Below are positions 1-10,267 of a DNA stretch of 64,000 bases, one piece after another. Position numbers and translations under genes: made by a program. This DNA is from Isochrysis galbana (taxonomy: Eukaryota; Haptophyta; Isochrysidales; Isochrysidaceae): the NCBI GenBank assembly GCA_018136815.1, contig CM030939.1, positions 1,096,113 through 1,160,112 on the forward strand, written 5' to 3'. The notes under the pieces were generated by a model. It worked only from the letters and a program-made list of their open reading frames with translations, searched no databases and was not told the origin of the DNA. The first letter of the stretch is position 1. Each line of letters opens with the position of its first letter.

Positions 1-367
1 GACATCTCGCGGCAGTTAGCAGTAGTGTGTTGTTGTGTATGTGTGGGAAGGGGGCGGGGCGGGGGGAGGGACGACGAAGCTCGTTACCGACGTGTCACGA
101 ATTTTTTGGTGTTGCAGATGCGAGAAGCGCGTCGAAGGGCTAGTAAAAAAATCGCCGACCAAGAGGAAAGGCAACTCCAGCTCCCCCCCCCACACACACA
201 CACACGCATGGAATACATCGACTCGGCGGAGTTGCTTTGCGATTTGCGACAAGTTCTGCTCCATGGTGGACATGTTCTATAATCTAACTGAGCATTAGTA
301 CCACTACTCTCACTAGCCCGGTACTAACACGACAGCCCTCAGCGCAGGAACGCTGATTTGACGACCG
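1..367. other. intergenic DNA with simple repeats
   Basis: GT-rich and G-rich simple sequence (about 25-75) and a short (CA)n run near 190-205. No coding signal is convincing. Bases 281-337 are the left member of a direct repeat whose right member is near 1906-1955. Confidence 0.5.
281..337 (+). repeat. direct repeat flanking LINE fragment (left copy)
   Basis: A stretch containing CACTAGCCCGGTACTA and ACGACA recurs at 1906-1955 as CACTAGCCCGGTACTA followed by TCACGACA. The two copies bracket the reverse-transcriptase fragment at 368-1717. They are too long and too diverged to be a simple target-site duplication. They may be pieces of a resident repeat split by the insertion. Confidence 0.5.
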
Positions 368-1717
368 ATGACACTCATCGGGTGCTTGAGCTCGGGCAGC
401 AACACCGAAGTGATGCGCCTCTGCTTCTGCTTACGAGGGACCATTGATTGGGGATTGGGGACGCGCCTCGCCGCCCCGTTCAACGTAGCGAGCGGCGTCC
501 CTCAAGGATGCCCGCTCTCTCCATTGGCCTTCCTCCTGACGGCGGAAGCCCTCACCAGAGTGATAAACGAAGACGACGACATAGAAGGCATCATAGTGAA
601 CGGGGCCGAACTCAAGATTAGCCAGTTCGCGGACAACACCCAACTCTTAGCGGCGGACTACAACAGCCTAGCGCGCTCACTCGGCTGGGTGGAAAGATAC
701 GCGGCGGCCTCGTGCGGCAAACCCAACGACCAGAAGTTCGAGGGACTGAGGATGGGCTCCCTAAAGAGAAAACGCCCACCCGCGAACTTCCAAAGATACA
801 AATGGCTGAAAAGAAGCGAATACGCAACCATCCTGGGAGTCCCCCTAGGGGGACCCCAGGCCATCAAAGAGTTCTGGCGCAAACTAGCCGACAAGATAGA
901 GAAAAAAACCACCATATACGCACCGATAACGAATAACCTATCTATACACGGGAAAACAAAGGTAGCTAACTTTCTCATATACTCCATTCCTAGATACTGG
1001 CTCCAAACTCTTGCAGCCCTGAGATCGTTCCACGCAGCGATAGAAAGATCCGTGGACAGAATCATGTGGACAAACTCGCGCACCGGACGGAGACTTCAAT
1101 GGGTGAAACACCCCGAAATCCCAATCAAAAACACCACGGAAAAAGGGCCCCATATGGGGCTGGGTCTGCTAGACTGGGGCAACCACGTCAAAGCACTACA
1201 GGCCAAATGGATCCTAAATTATCTAGACGCGCGCCAAGCACAATGGAAGCAAGTGCTAGACGCTTGGTTCTGCCGCACAAACCTGGGAAGGGCAGCGGTT
1301 CTCTCGACAATCCCCACGAACAAACTCACCGACGGAATAGTGGGCACTAGCAAACTCCCTGCATTCTGGAAACAGGCGTTAAACAACATACGCGAACTAG
1401 AACTCACATCCCTGAAACTCAGCAGGGAGGGAGCACTCTCACAACCCATGTGGGGCAGCCCAACGCACCCGGGCCCCAAGCTGAACCCCACGTGGGCGAA
1501 GCTGTGGAACAAGCTAGAATGCAACGCCATACATAACGTTTTTAAAGACCACGAAGCGAACACGCCCTATAGGAGCGAAGAATGCGCGCTATACCTCAGA
1601 AACAACGACACGTATATACAATTTCAGGGGGAATACATCCCGAGAGACAAATTCTTGGAAACATGGAATACATTAGTCAGCCACGCTACGGCGTCACTAG
1701 CGACGGTAGGCCTCTGA
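368..1717 (+). mobile_element. LINE fragment: reverse transcriptase to thumb region
   Basis: One open frame of 449 codons encodes the C-terminal half of a non-LTR reverse transcriptase. It has GVPQGCPLSP (residues about 43-52) and then QFADN where active enzymes have F/YADD. The second catalytic Asp is Asn here, so this copy is probably catalytically dead although the frame stays open. A long thumb/connector region ending near SHATASL follows and aligns loosely with the copy at 19940-21702, indicating a diverged subfamily. The endonuclease and ORF1 are missing in this orientation. The ATG is not a genuine start. Confidence 0.85.
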
Positions 1718-1719
1718 CG

Positions 1720-1840
1720 GCGGACGCGGTCGCTTCGACTGCGACAGGTCCATGGGGGCTGGGGGGCCGCCCTCGGCGGGGGGCCCGAAGGAGAGGAGAG
1801 GCGCGCCGGCGCGCTCCATCGCGTCTAACTATAAAGTTAG
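1720..1840 (-). mobile_element. inverted LINE ORF1 start with 5' hairpin
   Basis: Read on the minus strand, this is the beginning of an ORF1-like frame: ATG at 1819-1817, then MERAGAPLL, with KRPRPPSEA further on. It resembles starts at 40105, 46339 and 48451 (MERAPP...). Just upstream of the ATG (1825-1840) is a perfect short hairpin, CTAACT-TTAT-AGTTAG. The piece lies in opposite orientation to, and directly downstream of, the reverse-transcriptase fragment. Confidence 0.6.
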
Positions 1841-2850
1841 TTGTCTGAGCGTTAGTGGTTAGTACCACCAAACATCTGAGCGTTAGTTAGTGGTTAGTAC
1901 TAGTACCACCACACCCACTACCACTAGCCCGGTACTATCACGACACCCCTCATCGGGCATCATGGCCAGGGCGTATGGGTTCACGTTGACGTGCCCTCTA
2001 TTTATGGTTTAGGGCCCTTTACAGTTTACAGTAGCTTGGGCAAGGTGTTCACCCATCTGGCACCTCTTACAAGCGTTGACGCGGGGCATGACGAGTGTTG
2101 ACACAGTGTTGACGAACTTCTATTTCTACGTACTTACTTGTCATTGCTGCGGTTACCATTCTCTAGATAGAGCCTCGCTCGAGCCACACGCCACACCGGG
2201 CACCGGGGCACGAACACACATACATTTTACAAAAAAATAATACCGATGTGTTTTCATGCTCCCAATCCCTTCCAACATTCAACCGTTTCCTTCTTTTCTT
2301 TTGTCTGCGCCCGAAGGACGAGGGATTTCCGAGCGATCCCAAGAGCCAAGAGGCTGCAACCTCAGGTTTGGTTATTTTTTCGGCAACTACTAGTTCAACT
2401 ACCCCCATGTCATGTGAATGGTATAAGTTGGGTCAGCAATAATTATATACGAAAATAGACGAGAGGGGTGTGAAAAAAAGAAAAGGGGAACCTCGAGTTG
2501 CACCTTCTCACGGCCACTAAGGCTAAGGCTGCACCAATGCCACCCATCACTTTGGCTGCTATCGGCACTCTACTGGCTCCGATCAGCTCGTGGCGGATGG
2601 CGATGGCGAGCCTCCGCCTGCCGCTCTAGCAGCAGGCAGCCAAACAGGGATGGCCGCCATCGCTAGACGTAGCTCTGATCTTTCACGTAAACATGCTAAA
2701 CATCAGAATAAAATTTCTCGTAACCTGCGGGCCGGGCGGCCAGGGCCGCTACGACGCGCCGTACACACACGCGTGTGCGCGCCATCTATTGAAAATTGAG
2801 CTTGAGGGCAGCGCTGTGCGCAAGTTCATTGTAGCAACGCTCATGCGGGC
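1841..2850. other. intergenic DNA, no gene recognised
   Basis: Between 1841 and 1955 there are imperfect repeats of a GAGCGTTAGT / GGTTAGTACCACC motif, including the right copy of the flanking direct repeat. From 1956 to 2850 I see no convincing coding region or transposon end. Confidence 0.4.
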
Positions 2851-5536
2851 CTACTTCGGCCGAGATGCACACAGCTCGTCGGCTGGCGTGACCCCTCCCT
2901 CCACATACAGCCACTTGCGGAGCAACGTCCACCGGCAGCCGCGCATGAGTGCCCAGTCATCCATCTGATCCTCACCGCAAATAAGGTCGCGCAGCCTGGC
3001 GCTACGCATCAGTGCGCATGCACCCACTGCGCGCTCCGATCCCACGGCGATATTGGCGGCGCAAGTGCACCTTGCGGTGTCGAAGTGCGCCTCATCAGGT
3101 CCGCTAGCGACGCAGCAGTCCGCGCCAAAGGCATCGCCGCTAACAATGCGACCCGAGCGTGAAGAGAAAGCGCTAAACGTCCAGACCTCGCGTGCGAGAC
3201 CGTCACCCACAAACTTGGACTGCGGGTCGAGCGCGTGGGCGAGGCAGCCAAAGTGGCACCAGCTCGGCCCCAGTTGCTCGACAGTGCTGTTATACGTCAC
3301 CTCGTGCTCGTAGTCCCAGGTATGCTTCCCCCAGTGGATGGTCGCACCGCACCGCGGGCCGCGTAGAACGCCGACGACCGCCGCAGGCATGCGCTCGCCG
3401 TGGTACGTATTAATGTTGAAGTAAAGTCGCGGGAAACGGCTTGTTGGCGAGAGGAGCGAGTCGTCGATGCCCGTCCATCGCAGGGCCACCGCGCGCATCG
3501 GCCGCTTCTTGACGATGAGCGCCTCAGCCACGCCAAGGAAAGCGGTGAGGCAGCGGCGTGCGTTGTACCACGGCACACCAAATTCGGTCTGATTATAGCA
3601 GCTCTGCGAGCCCTTGCCCAGGCTTGTCCACCGGTGGTAGGCGGGAGGTGGCTGGCCTATCCTACCTGCGTGCATCGCTCGCAGGTAGTGCGAGAGGACG
3701 GGCGTCTCGCCGGCGCTCGAGGTGTGGCGCATGCACACCTTGGGGTCCGAGTACCACAGGCGACGCGAGCCGCCCGCGCCCGATTCGAGCCGCCTCCACA
3801 AGAAAGTTGCGGGCTCGGCAGGCAGTTGTCTAACCTCCTCCCAACGCATGCGCTCCTCTTGCACCGCGTGCGGGTCGCGAAAGGCGCGGAATGGTCCTTT
3901 GCTCCGCCGCTCGTCGATCCACTCGTGCCAGGCTACGGCGTTGGCCTCACGTGCCGACGCGTTCACCGCCGGTTCGTACGCCAGTCCTCCCTCCGGCCCA
4001 ACTTCCCACTTCTCATACCGGATGCGAGGCCGGTCGGCTTTTCGGATCTCGAGGTGACCAAAAGTCATGTGCAATGGCGCGGCCGCGAGAGCGCGGTCGG
4101 CAGCCGCGCGACCCTCCGCCGAGCCGCGCGAGCGCAGCTCGAGAGCCAAGCGCACCGCCTTCTCCGTCTCGTGCAGTTTCTGCAAGAAGCCCTGCATGCT
4201 CGACCGGCGTGGCGCCGAGACAACGTGCGCCTGCCGCATGATCGCGAGCTTCACGTGTAACACGATCCCCAGACGGCCAACTGATGTCTTGAGAGCGCGG
4301 AACAGCAGCGGGTGGCTATTGGCCGTCACGTTATCAAGCACGCGCCCGTCGGCCAGCATCACGCGCACAGCGATCACCTTGGACGGCCAGCCGCCCTCGA
4401 CAAGCGAGGAGCCATGCGCTGCAGTCGCGATGATGCCGCCGACTGTCTGCCCAGTGTATAGCGTACCAGGGTGGCTAAGCATGTAGCCGTTGGGCGCCGC
4501 ACTCGTCCGGTATGCCGCCAGGTATTCATTTAGTGCCTATGCAGGCACACACACGGGGCAAGGTGTGAGCGCGTCTTTACCTGGCTACGATGTTGCCAAG
4601 CACACCACCATCATCAACACCCTTCCCACCTGGGGTGGCATCTGGGGCCAGCCAACTACTTGGCATCAACGAGCCGTACCCATGAACCACCCAATCTGAG
4701 CTCACCGGCGGGGAGGGGAGGGGGAGGGGGGGGGGGGGGGCTGTACGGGAGGGGGAGTGTTGCCCCGGCGAGCCGTACACCTGCACAGTTACGCATGCAG
4801 CCACCATAGCCGTCTTCCCCCTCTCGTCCACGACCACGTCCCTCCCTCTCCCTCCCGCTGTGCCCTCAGCAGGCGCCAAGTAGAATGGTGCAGCCGCAGA
4901 GAGCTCGAGCGATTCGCACAGGCCGGCGGTGACCACATTACTTCCATTCTCCGCCGCACAGCCCATCGCATTCCTGGTTCCAACCGATGGGGGTTCAAAG
5001 TTTGTGGGTTGCGTGTAGGAGGCATGCTTGGGTGCCGTGCTTGCTGGCAGAAGATTTAGCAGCAGGGCTTTTTGAAAAGGCTAGTGTGGGCCACTCCTAG
5101 GCTACAAATAGGCTATGAAAGAAAGGTTGTGGCAGATGGGATCGGAGAGAAGGGTTGCAAGAGGCTGGGGTTGTGAGAGAAGGCCGGAGCGAGATTCTAG
5201 TGGCGCGAAAATGCCTTGGCGAGGCTGTCTTCAGACGGCTACACACAGCTGCATGAGTTGGCCGGGAGGAGACGGAGTGTGGGTAGGGGAGGGGGGGGGA
5301 GTCGGGGTGCTCCCTCTCCTGCTCCATCCGGTGGCGGCCCCAACAGGCTTGAGCGAGGTGGAGGAGAGGACAAGCTGCCTGAGCTGGTGCTCTGAGGTTG
5401 GCGCAAAGAGTGTGGCGTGCGAGAGGCACGCGTGCTCGCCCTGGAAGTTCACTTGGCCCACTGAGTCTGCAAAGCCGGCGGACGAGGGGTCTCGCCTCTC
5501 GAGCGCTTCCATCCGAACCGCCGTCCGCCCCATCAT
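2851..5536 (-). CDS. FAD-linked sugar-1,4-lactone oxidase (ascorbate-type), split gene
   Basis: This looks like an aldonolactone oxidase of the L-gulono/L-galactono/D-arabinono-1,4-lactone oxidase group, which performs the last step of ascorbate or erythroascorbate synthesis. The N-terminal exon (from Met at 5536, or 5512) carries the FAD-domain signature FQGEHACLSHATLFAPTSEH then QLRQLV; its 3' border is unclear. A second exon, roughly 4946-4781, reads VVDERGKTAMVAACVTVQ. A clean GT-AG phase-0 intron (4780-4537) then joins it to ALNEYLAAYRTSAAPNGY and the large exon (4536-2851). That exon has the FAD-pocket motif TVGGIIATAAHGSS and the family C-terminal motif HWGK, followed by a LDPQSKFVGD-type segment. 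The C-terminal 100 residues are unusually Cys-rich. Substrate cannot be told from sequence. Exons 1-2 are less certain than the large exon. Confidence 0.8.
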
Positions 5537-5539
5537 CGC

Positions 5540-5655
5540 GCGGGAAGGGGAGGAGGGATGGGGGCAGAGAGGGGGAGAAAGGGGGAGAGGGGGGAGGAAA
5601 GGGGAAGGGAGAGGGGAGCGGTGGAGGAAGGGGGAGGGGGCGCGGGAAGCGGTGG
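5540..5655 (-). promoter_or_regulatory. pyrimidine-rich tract upstream of lactone oxidase
   Basis: The plus strand is almost pure G/A (GGGGGAGAAAGGGGGAG-like), so the gene's own strand is C/T-rich. It abuts the first Met. Similar tracts precede most host genes in this window. I infer a promoter or 5' UTR role. Confidence 0.45.
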
Positions 5656-6059
5656 CGGGAGCAGGCGCTTAAGGACGAATCTTTAAAGTTAAAGTACTCC
5701 GCGTGCCGCCAATTCCTGGCGCGCGCGCAACTCCTGGCACCAGGGTCCTGCGTGGCCATCGCTTGGAACCCAGGCTGCCCAAGGTGCCGGGCGACCCACC
5801 GTCTCCCATTGGACTTCCGCACTCTCACCCCCGATTTGAGACCCTTGCGGTGCGCGTATCTGCAGCAATGCAAGCTCCCGGGGCGTTGGTTTCTCGACGA
5901 AAAGCGAAAAGGTGTGCATGGCTTGCTGGCTTGACTATGGTCAATGTAAGGTGCACGGTCACGAGCACGGTCAATCAACATGTAGGGAGACACTTCATAC
6001 GCTGTGCGATAGATATCACGCAAATCTGCGGGCAGATCTTCCGTGGGTTGTATAGTTGT
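5656..6059. other. intergenic DNA
   Basis: No recognised gene. Open frames on both strands here are low-complexity or G/C-driven. Confidence 0.4.
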
Positions 6060-6659
6060 ATAGCGGTTAAAAAATTCCGTCCTAGAAACTAGGACCGCGT
6101 CCTAGAAAATGCATGGATTCCTAGGACTCTGGGATACCCCCCACGATGGACCCCCTCGCGGGCCACCGGCGGGTGCACCTCCCACCAAAGTGGTGCGCGA
6201 CGGCCCCCCACCCTCCCCCCTGCCAGCCCCTGGCCGCTCAGGTCTGGTGCCCGCCTTTGGGTCCCGCCAGATCTCACCCAAACTGGGCCCTCTAAAAGGT
6301 TGCCCGCCATTGCTCCCGACCCCCCCCCGCGCGGAGGGCCCGTCGGACTGTCGGCCGATGTCTGACACGCTTGCCAGACCACCTCCCACCCTGACCCATG
6401 GCGCGGGCCTGCACATGCTCTCAGGTACCAACTTTTTGACGACCTCAGCCTCCCACACTCACGACCGACCGACGAGCATGCCGACACAGGTGACAGCGAG
6501 CGCGACGCGCTCGCACGGCCGCCACATCTCTGTCACACCCAACAGATCATGCATATCAGCGTCATCGCCGCACGCGAGCCACAAAAAGCTGACACACACA
6601 CACCCATGACCCACTTAGACATTCGATGACATCGCAGCAATCCTGAAGCCCGGATGGGA

Positions 6660-6760
6660 CGTCAGGTATCAGGTCGTAAGGGCTCGCCGGCCTTATACCT
6701 GATGTCAGCCTGATATCAGCCTGATATCAGGTTCAATATCAGGTTAGTATTATAAGGGTA
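6660..6760. repeat. CCTGATATCAG-type repeats (probable hAT subterminal repeats)
   Basis: Several direct and palindromic copies of CTGATATCAG/CCTGATATCAGG lie just beyond the 3' end of the hAT transposase remnant. hAT transposases commonly bind clustered short subterminal repeats, so this may be the hAT element's own end. A similar cluster without a transposase is at 52680-52770. Confidence 0.5.
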
Positions 6761-6815
6761 TTGTAATGTTATAATGATTATAAGGTAGTGTACGCTTACG
6801 ACATATAACAACATA

Positions 6816-7871
6816 TCACTCGTCATCGGGCTCCTCCACTATCATCTCTAGGTCCCAAGGCAGCACGTGTGACTCCCAATCTTTCAGCAAATCTTCAAGC
6901 ACAAGATTTGTGTGGCACCTCACAAGCCTCTCCACCGTGGATGCACCCAGCCTATTGCGCTTCTTTGAGTGGATCCAGTCTTGCACAGACCACGACCGCT
7001 CACATCCCGAAGCAGAACACGAAAGCGCAAGCAAACGGCAAGCAGCCCACTGAAGATGAGGCCATGACGCTAAATAAATGTTCGCCCATTTGTACGAAGC
7101 CATCACTCGAGCGCGATTGGAGAATGCCACTTCATCATTAAGATCATGGAAGCCACTGATGCAAGCCTCTTGGAAGTCCGAATACTCAGCCAATATATCC
7201 GGGTAAGGGTGCTCCCGTGTCGCCATCTGCCGAAAACACATCCTCAGTTCCTTCTGTTCATTTGACGAAAACTTGCGACGACAGAACTCAGGCTCGAGAC
7301 AATATGCGGCTGTCATGACTGGGACATGGAAGTATTCCCATCTAGCCATGAATAGTTCGTGGACCTTGTGCCTCTTTTGTGCATCCAAGCCGGGAATAGT
7401 GCCTGTCCGAAGGTGCGTGTCAATCTGCAACATATACCCATATACCTTACCAAGATTTGCGCCCAGCTTGCCGTCACACAGCCTAAGGAGTCGATACACC
7501 GGCTCGAGGATTGCTATCGCTGTGTTGATTGACTCCATCAGATCGTCATTGCGTATGATGCGCTTTGCTGCTTGCGCTTTGTCCCGCTTCTCGCGTGGCT
7601 GCGCCTCAACCCACTGCACATAGTCTGCATCAATCACTAGCCGCTCCAACACAAAATGGACGTTCTTGTACCTCATCATCATCAGCAACGTCGAAGCGAA
7701 GCGCGTCTCGCAGGCCTTCAGCAACTCCATGCCACCCTGAGGTCGGTCAGTCTTGGGCACCTCTTCACACAATGCACGGTAGCGCGCGAGGGTCTTTTGA
7801 TGCGCACAGATGAAACCGACCACCTCACGAACTTGCGACACAGCTATCGCCAGGAAAGCTTCTCCCCACAT
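6816..7871 (-). pseudogene. hAT-family transposase, C-terminal part
   Basis: The 351-codon frame encodes the second half of a hAT transposase. It has a region with CETRFASTLLMMMRYKN like the post-DUF659 segment. Near the end it has the hAT dimerisation signature WAACRLLALSCSASGCERSW, followed by KKRNRLGASTVERLV. Full-length hAT transposases are roughly twice as long. The N-terminal BED finger and the first catalytic acidic residues are absent because the similarity stops at about 7875, where a piggyBac remnant starts on the opposite strand. The first Met is only the first ATG after that junction. Confidence 0.85.
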
Positions 7872-7879
7872 GAATTCGC

Positions 7880-8743
7880 GATCAGGTCATGGCCCTCGGG
7901 CAGCGTCGCGGCGAAGCCGTTCATTGCTTCCTCTCGACGTGCGGTACGACTCTCGAGGGCAAGGCGACCACGTACGCGGAGTTGATCTGGAACGCAGGCG
8001 AGGCGGACGATAATGAAGAGACTCTCGGTGTGACCGACGCCAAGCTGCTCAAGGGCAAGCGGACCAACCCCCGCGTGCTCAACGACATCACCCTCGCCCA
8101 GCCCGCCACCGACCGCCATAACAGGTATCGCCAGAACATGCTCGCGATGGAGAAGCGCATCCTGACCAACCAATTCAAGACGCGCTTCTTCACGACCATC
8201 ATTGGCATCCTCGCGACCAACGCCTTCTTCGCGCACAAGCACTTCAACAACGAGGGCGCGAGCTTCAAGAAGGAGATGGGCCTCCTGGCATACCGGCTCA
8301 TGCACAACCCGTTCTTGGCACCCGCTCCATCGCCGCAGGCGACGCCCTCGAGTTCGCGCGCATCTTCTCCGCCTCTGTCCTCTGGCGACGGTAATTGCCA
8401 CGGCCTGACCAAGCTCAAGGCGATTGAGAACTACACGGGGGGCATCCAGCAGAAGTGCCAGATGTGCAACAGGAAGACTACCTGGTGCTGCGTCGACTGC
8501 TCAGACACTGTCAACGGGCTGGTCCCGCTCTGCCCGCCCAAGACCAACCACAACGGTAAGATTACAATTCACGATTGCGCTCAGCAGCATCGCTTGCGTC
8601 CCAATTGGTATCCAAAGGGCACGCAAGGTCGCAACTTTGGCCGCCCAAAGCGCCGTCGCACTGCCGCCGATCTGGATAGCCAGGAACCGGATTGTGAGTT
8701 TTCAGACGATGGCATGGGGTGTGAGTCGTGCGACGAGGCGTGA
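7880..8743 (+). pseudogene. piggyBac-like transposase, C-terminal part
   Basis: The open frame to 8743 resembles the C-terminal third of piggyBac-like (DDE_Tnp_1_7) transposases of protists. It opens with FLSTCGTTLEG, then has DRHNRYRQNMLAMEKRI and FFTTIIGILATNAF. It ends with a Cys/His cluster (KCQMCNRK, WCCVDCS, PLC, HDCAQQH) that fits the family's C-terminal zinc-binding module, then a basic stretch PKRRRTA. The catalytic Asp region is missing. The 5' edge coincides with the 5' edge of the hAT remnant on the other strand, a head-to-head junction near GAATTC at 7872. Confidence 0.75.
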
Positions 8744-9760
8744 ATTTTTGTTTTACGTGCATGTGTCCCTAGTGTCCCCTGTTTCCCGACCTGGCTGTAG
8801 GCATGCAATATGAGTTTTATGAACGTCTAGTGTTGGTCACATGGCTTACCTGCCGTCTGGATGGTCGCAGGGGGTCGTCCGGCCAAGGGGCTATCAGAAC
8901 TATGACCATTGGTGAGGGTGATGTTGCTCTACATAGCGAGAAACGACGAAAAACAAAATAAAAATAAAACGATTTCTACGAGTAAAACATTTTTATGTAA
9001 GACTCCCCCAGTTGTTACTAGGGTTTACGCGAGAGGACCGAAGGCCTGTGCGGCGCCGCCATGGCGTCGTGCAGCCCCCCTCCCCCCAGTCACTCCCAGT
9101 GCTGTCGCGGGTGCCCTGGTTGGAGAAACTTCCAACCATGGGGGTTGTGGCCGGGGGCTGCATGGGCGCCCCCATTGCAACCATAATCCCGAGGTGCGGG
9201 CGCGAATTCGCGGCCCCAGGCTTGATTTCACCCCCGCGCGCGGCCGATGGCTGGGCTCGCGCGGCACGCCCCCGGCTGTGGGCGGCGCGGCGCGCGTTCA
9301 TACTTCACCAAACCCATGCCCCCGGTGGTGAAGTGGTATGGGGTCATCGACCAGGCGCGAAAGGGGCGGTCAGCGCGCGCGCATCTGGCCCGGGGGGCCA
9401 TGATTGCCAGATCCCTTCGGGCGCGCACGAGCGCCCCAGCGGCTGGTCGTTTGTGCGGCTGGGGGGAAATTTGGGCGTCGAATCACCCCGTAGTTTTTGC
9501 GTCCGTCGGCTCGTATGGGCCATTCTGGCTCGTCATGCGAGGGGCGCGATCTCTGGCGGCCGCTATGAGGTCTCGCTTGTATTTACGCTTTCTAGGACGG
9601 AAAGCGCTCGGACAGCAGTAGATTCGTAAAACTGTTTTAAAATAATACTTTTCGAGCGAATGGTGTACTGTTAGCCTAGCAGCCTAATTCACCATGCCAG
9701 GAACTGCCTGGAAACCAAAGGTGGGCTTCTAATTAAGTAACCACAGCCTATTCCTGAGAT
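8744..9760. other. element interior without recognised gene
   Basis: G/C-rich sequence. The longest plus frame (9012-9629) has no family resemblance and its composition looks non-coding. A TTACTAGGGTTTACG near 9013 recalls a piggyBac terminus (CTAGGGTTAA), but the TTAA is not there. Confidence 0.4.
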
Positions 9761-9821
9761 ATGGAAGTCCGTCCTAGAAACTAGGACTGGTCCTAGAAAG
9801 CTGGGTACCTTTATCCGATAG

Positions 9822-10267
9822 AGCATGTGCATTGGCCCCGGCCAGGTTTTCGCGTCTGACCTGCCCAAATTTCTTTCGAAGATTTCGGTGTTTTTGCCAC
9901 TGATTTTCGGACAGGCTTGCCCTAATTTTCGCGAAATTTTTGTTTTTCGAGATTCGAGCGAGCCCCGCCGCCTACGCACCGCCGCACCCGTGCTACCTTG
10001 CCTTAGACCGTAGACGAGCTCACAGAGTAATTGGACTGGATCAATGGTCATACATTATTTTAATCTTTCTAGTTTCTAGTAGTATATATATACGTATACG
10101 TATACGTTGTTAGGCAACACACTCAGAGCGCACACATTACCAAAACGATCTCGAACACATCGACCCATCAACCCACCACCCGCTTGTTGTAGCGGCTCAT
10201 CGAAGAGGCTTGCAAGAGATAGATCCGACAGGACACACGAATGTTGCTCACCATACATCACACGGAG
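9822..10267. other. intergenic DNA
   Basis: AT-richer spacer with a short (TA/CG) purine-pyrimidine run at 10080-10110 (TATACGTATACGTATACG). No gene seen. Confidence 0.4.

Larger units (their letters stand above)
6064..9817. mobile_element. DNA element with 4-bp target duplication ATAG and palindromic ends
   Basis: The element runs from CGGTTAAAAAATTCC (6064) to GTACCTTTATCCG (9817), flanked by ATAG at 6060-6063 and 9818-9821. The outermost bases form a short inverted repeat (CGG-NY-AAA). Inside each end lies the palindrome GTCCTAGAAACTAGGAC followed by a further GTCCTAGAAA box. A second element at 19272-19930 has the same left and right ends and its own 4-bp duplication, which supports these borders. 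The interior holds a partial hAT transposase (-) and a partial piggyBac transposase (+), neither of which normally makes a 4-bp non-TTAA duplication. The superfamily of the ends is therefore unassigned. Confidence 0.7.

Noticed and set aside
5097-6023. 308-codon minus frame over the lactone oxidase 5' region
   Set aside because: It includes the purine/pyrimidine tract and is out of frame with the recognisable FAD-domain exon.
9012-9629. 205-codon plus frame
   Set aside because: G/C-driven composition, no domain, and overlapping frames of similar length on both strands.
6064-9817. A true piggyBac element with TTAA duplication
   Set aside because: TTAA occurs near the left end but not at the right. 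The shared borders of two copies give ATAG and CTCG duplications instead.
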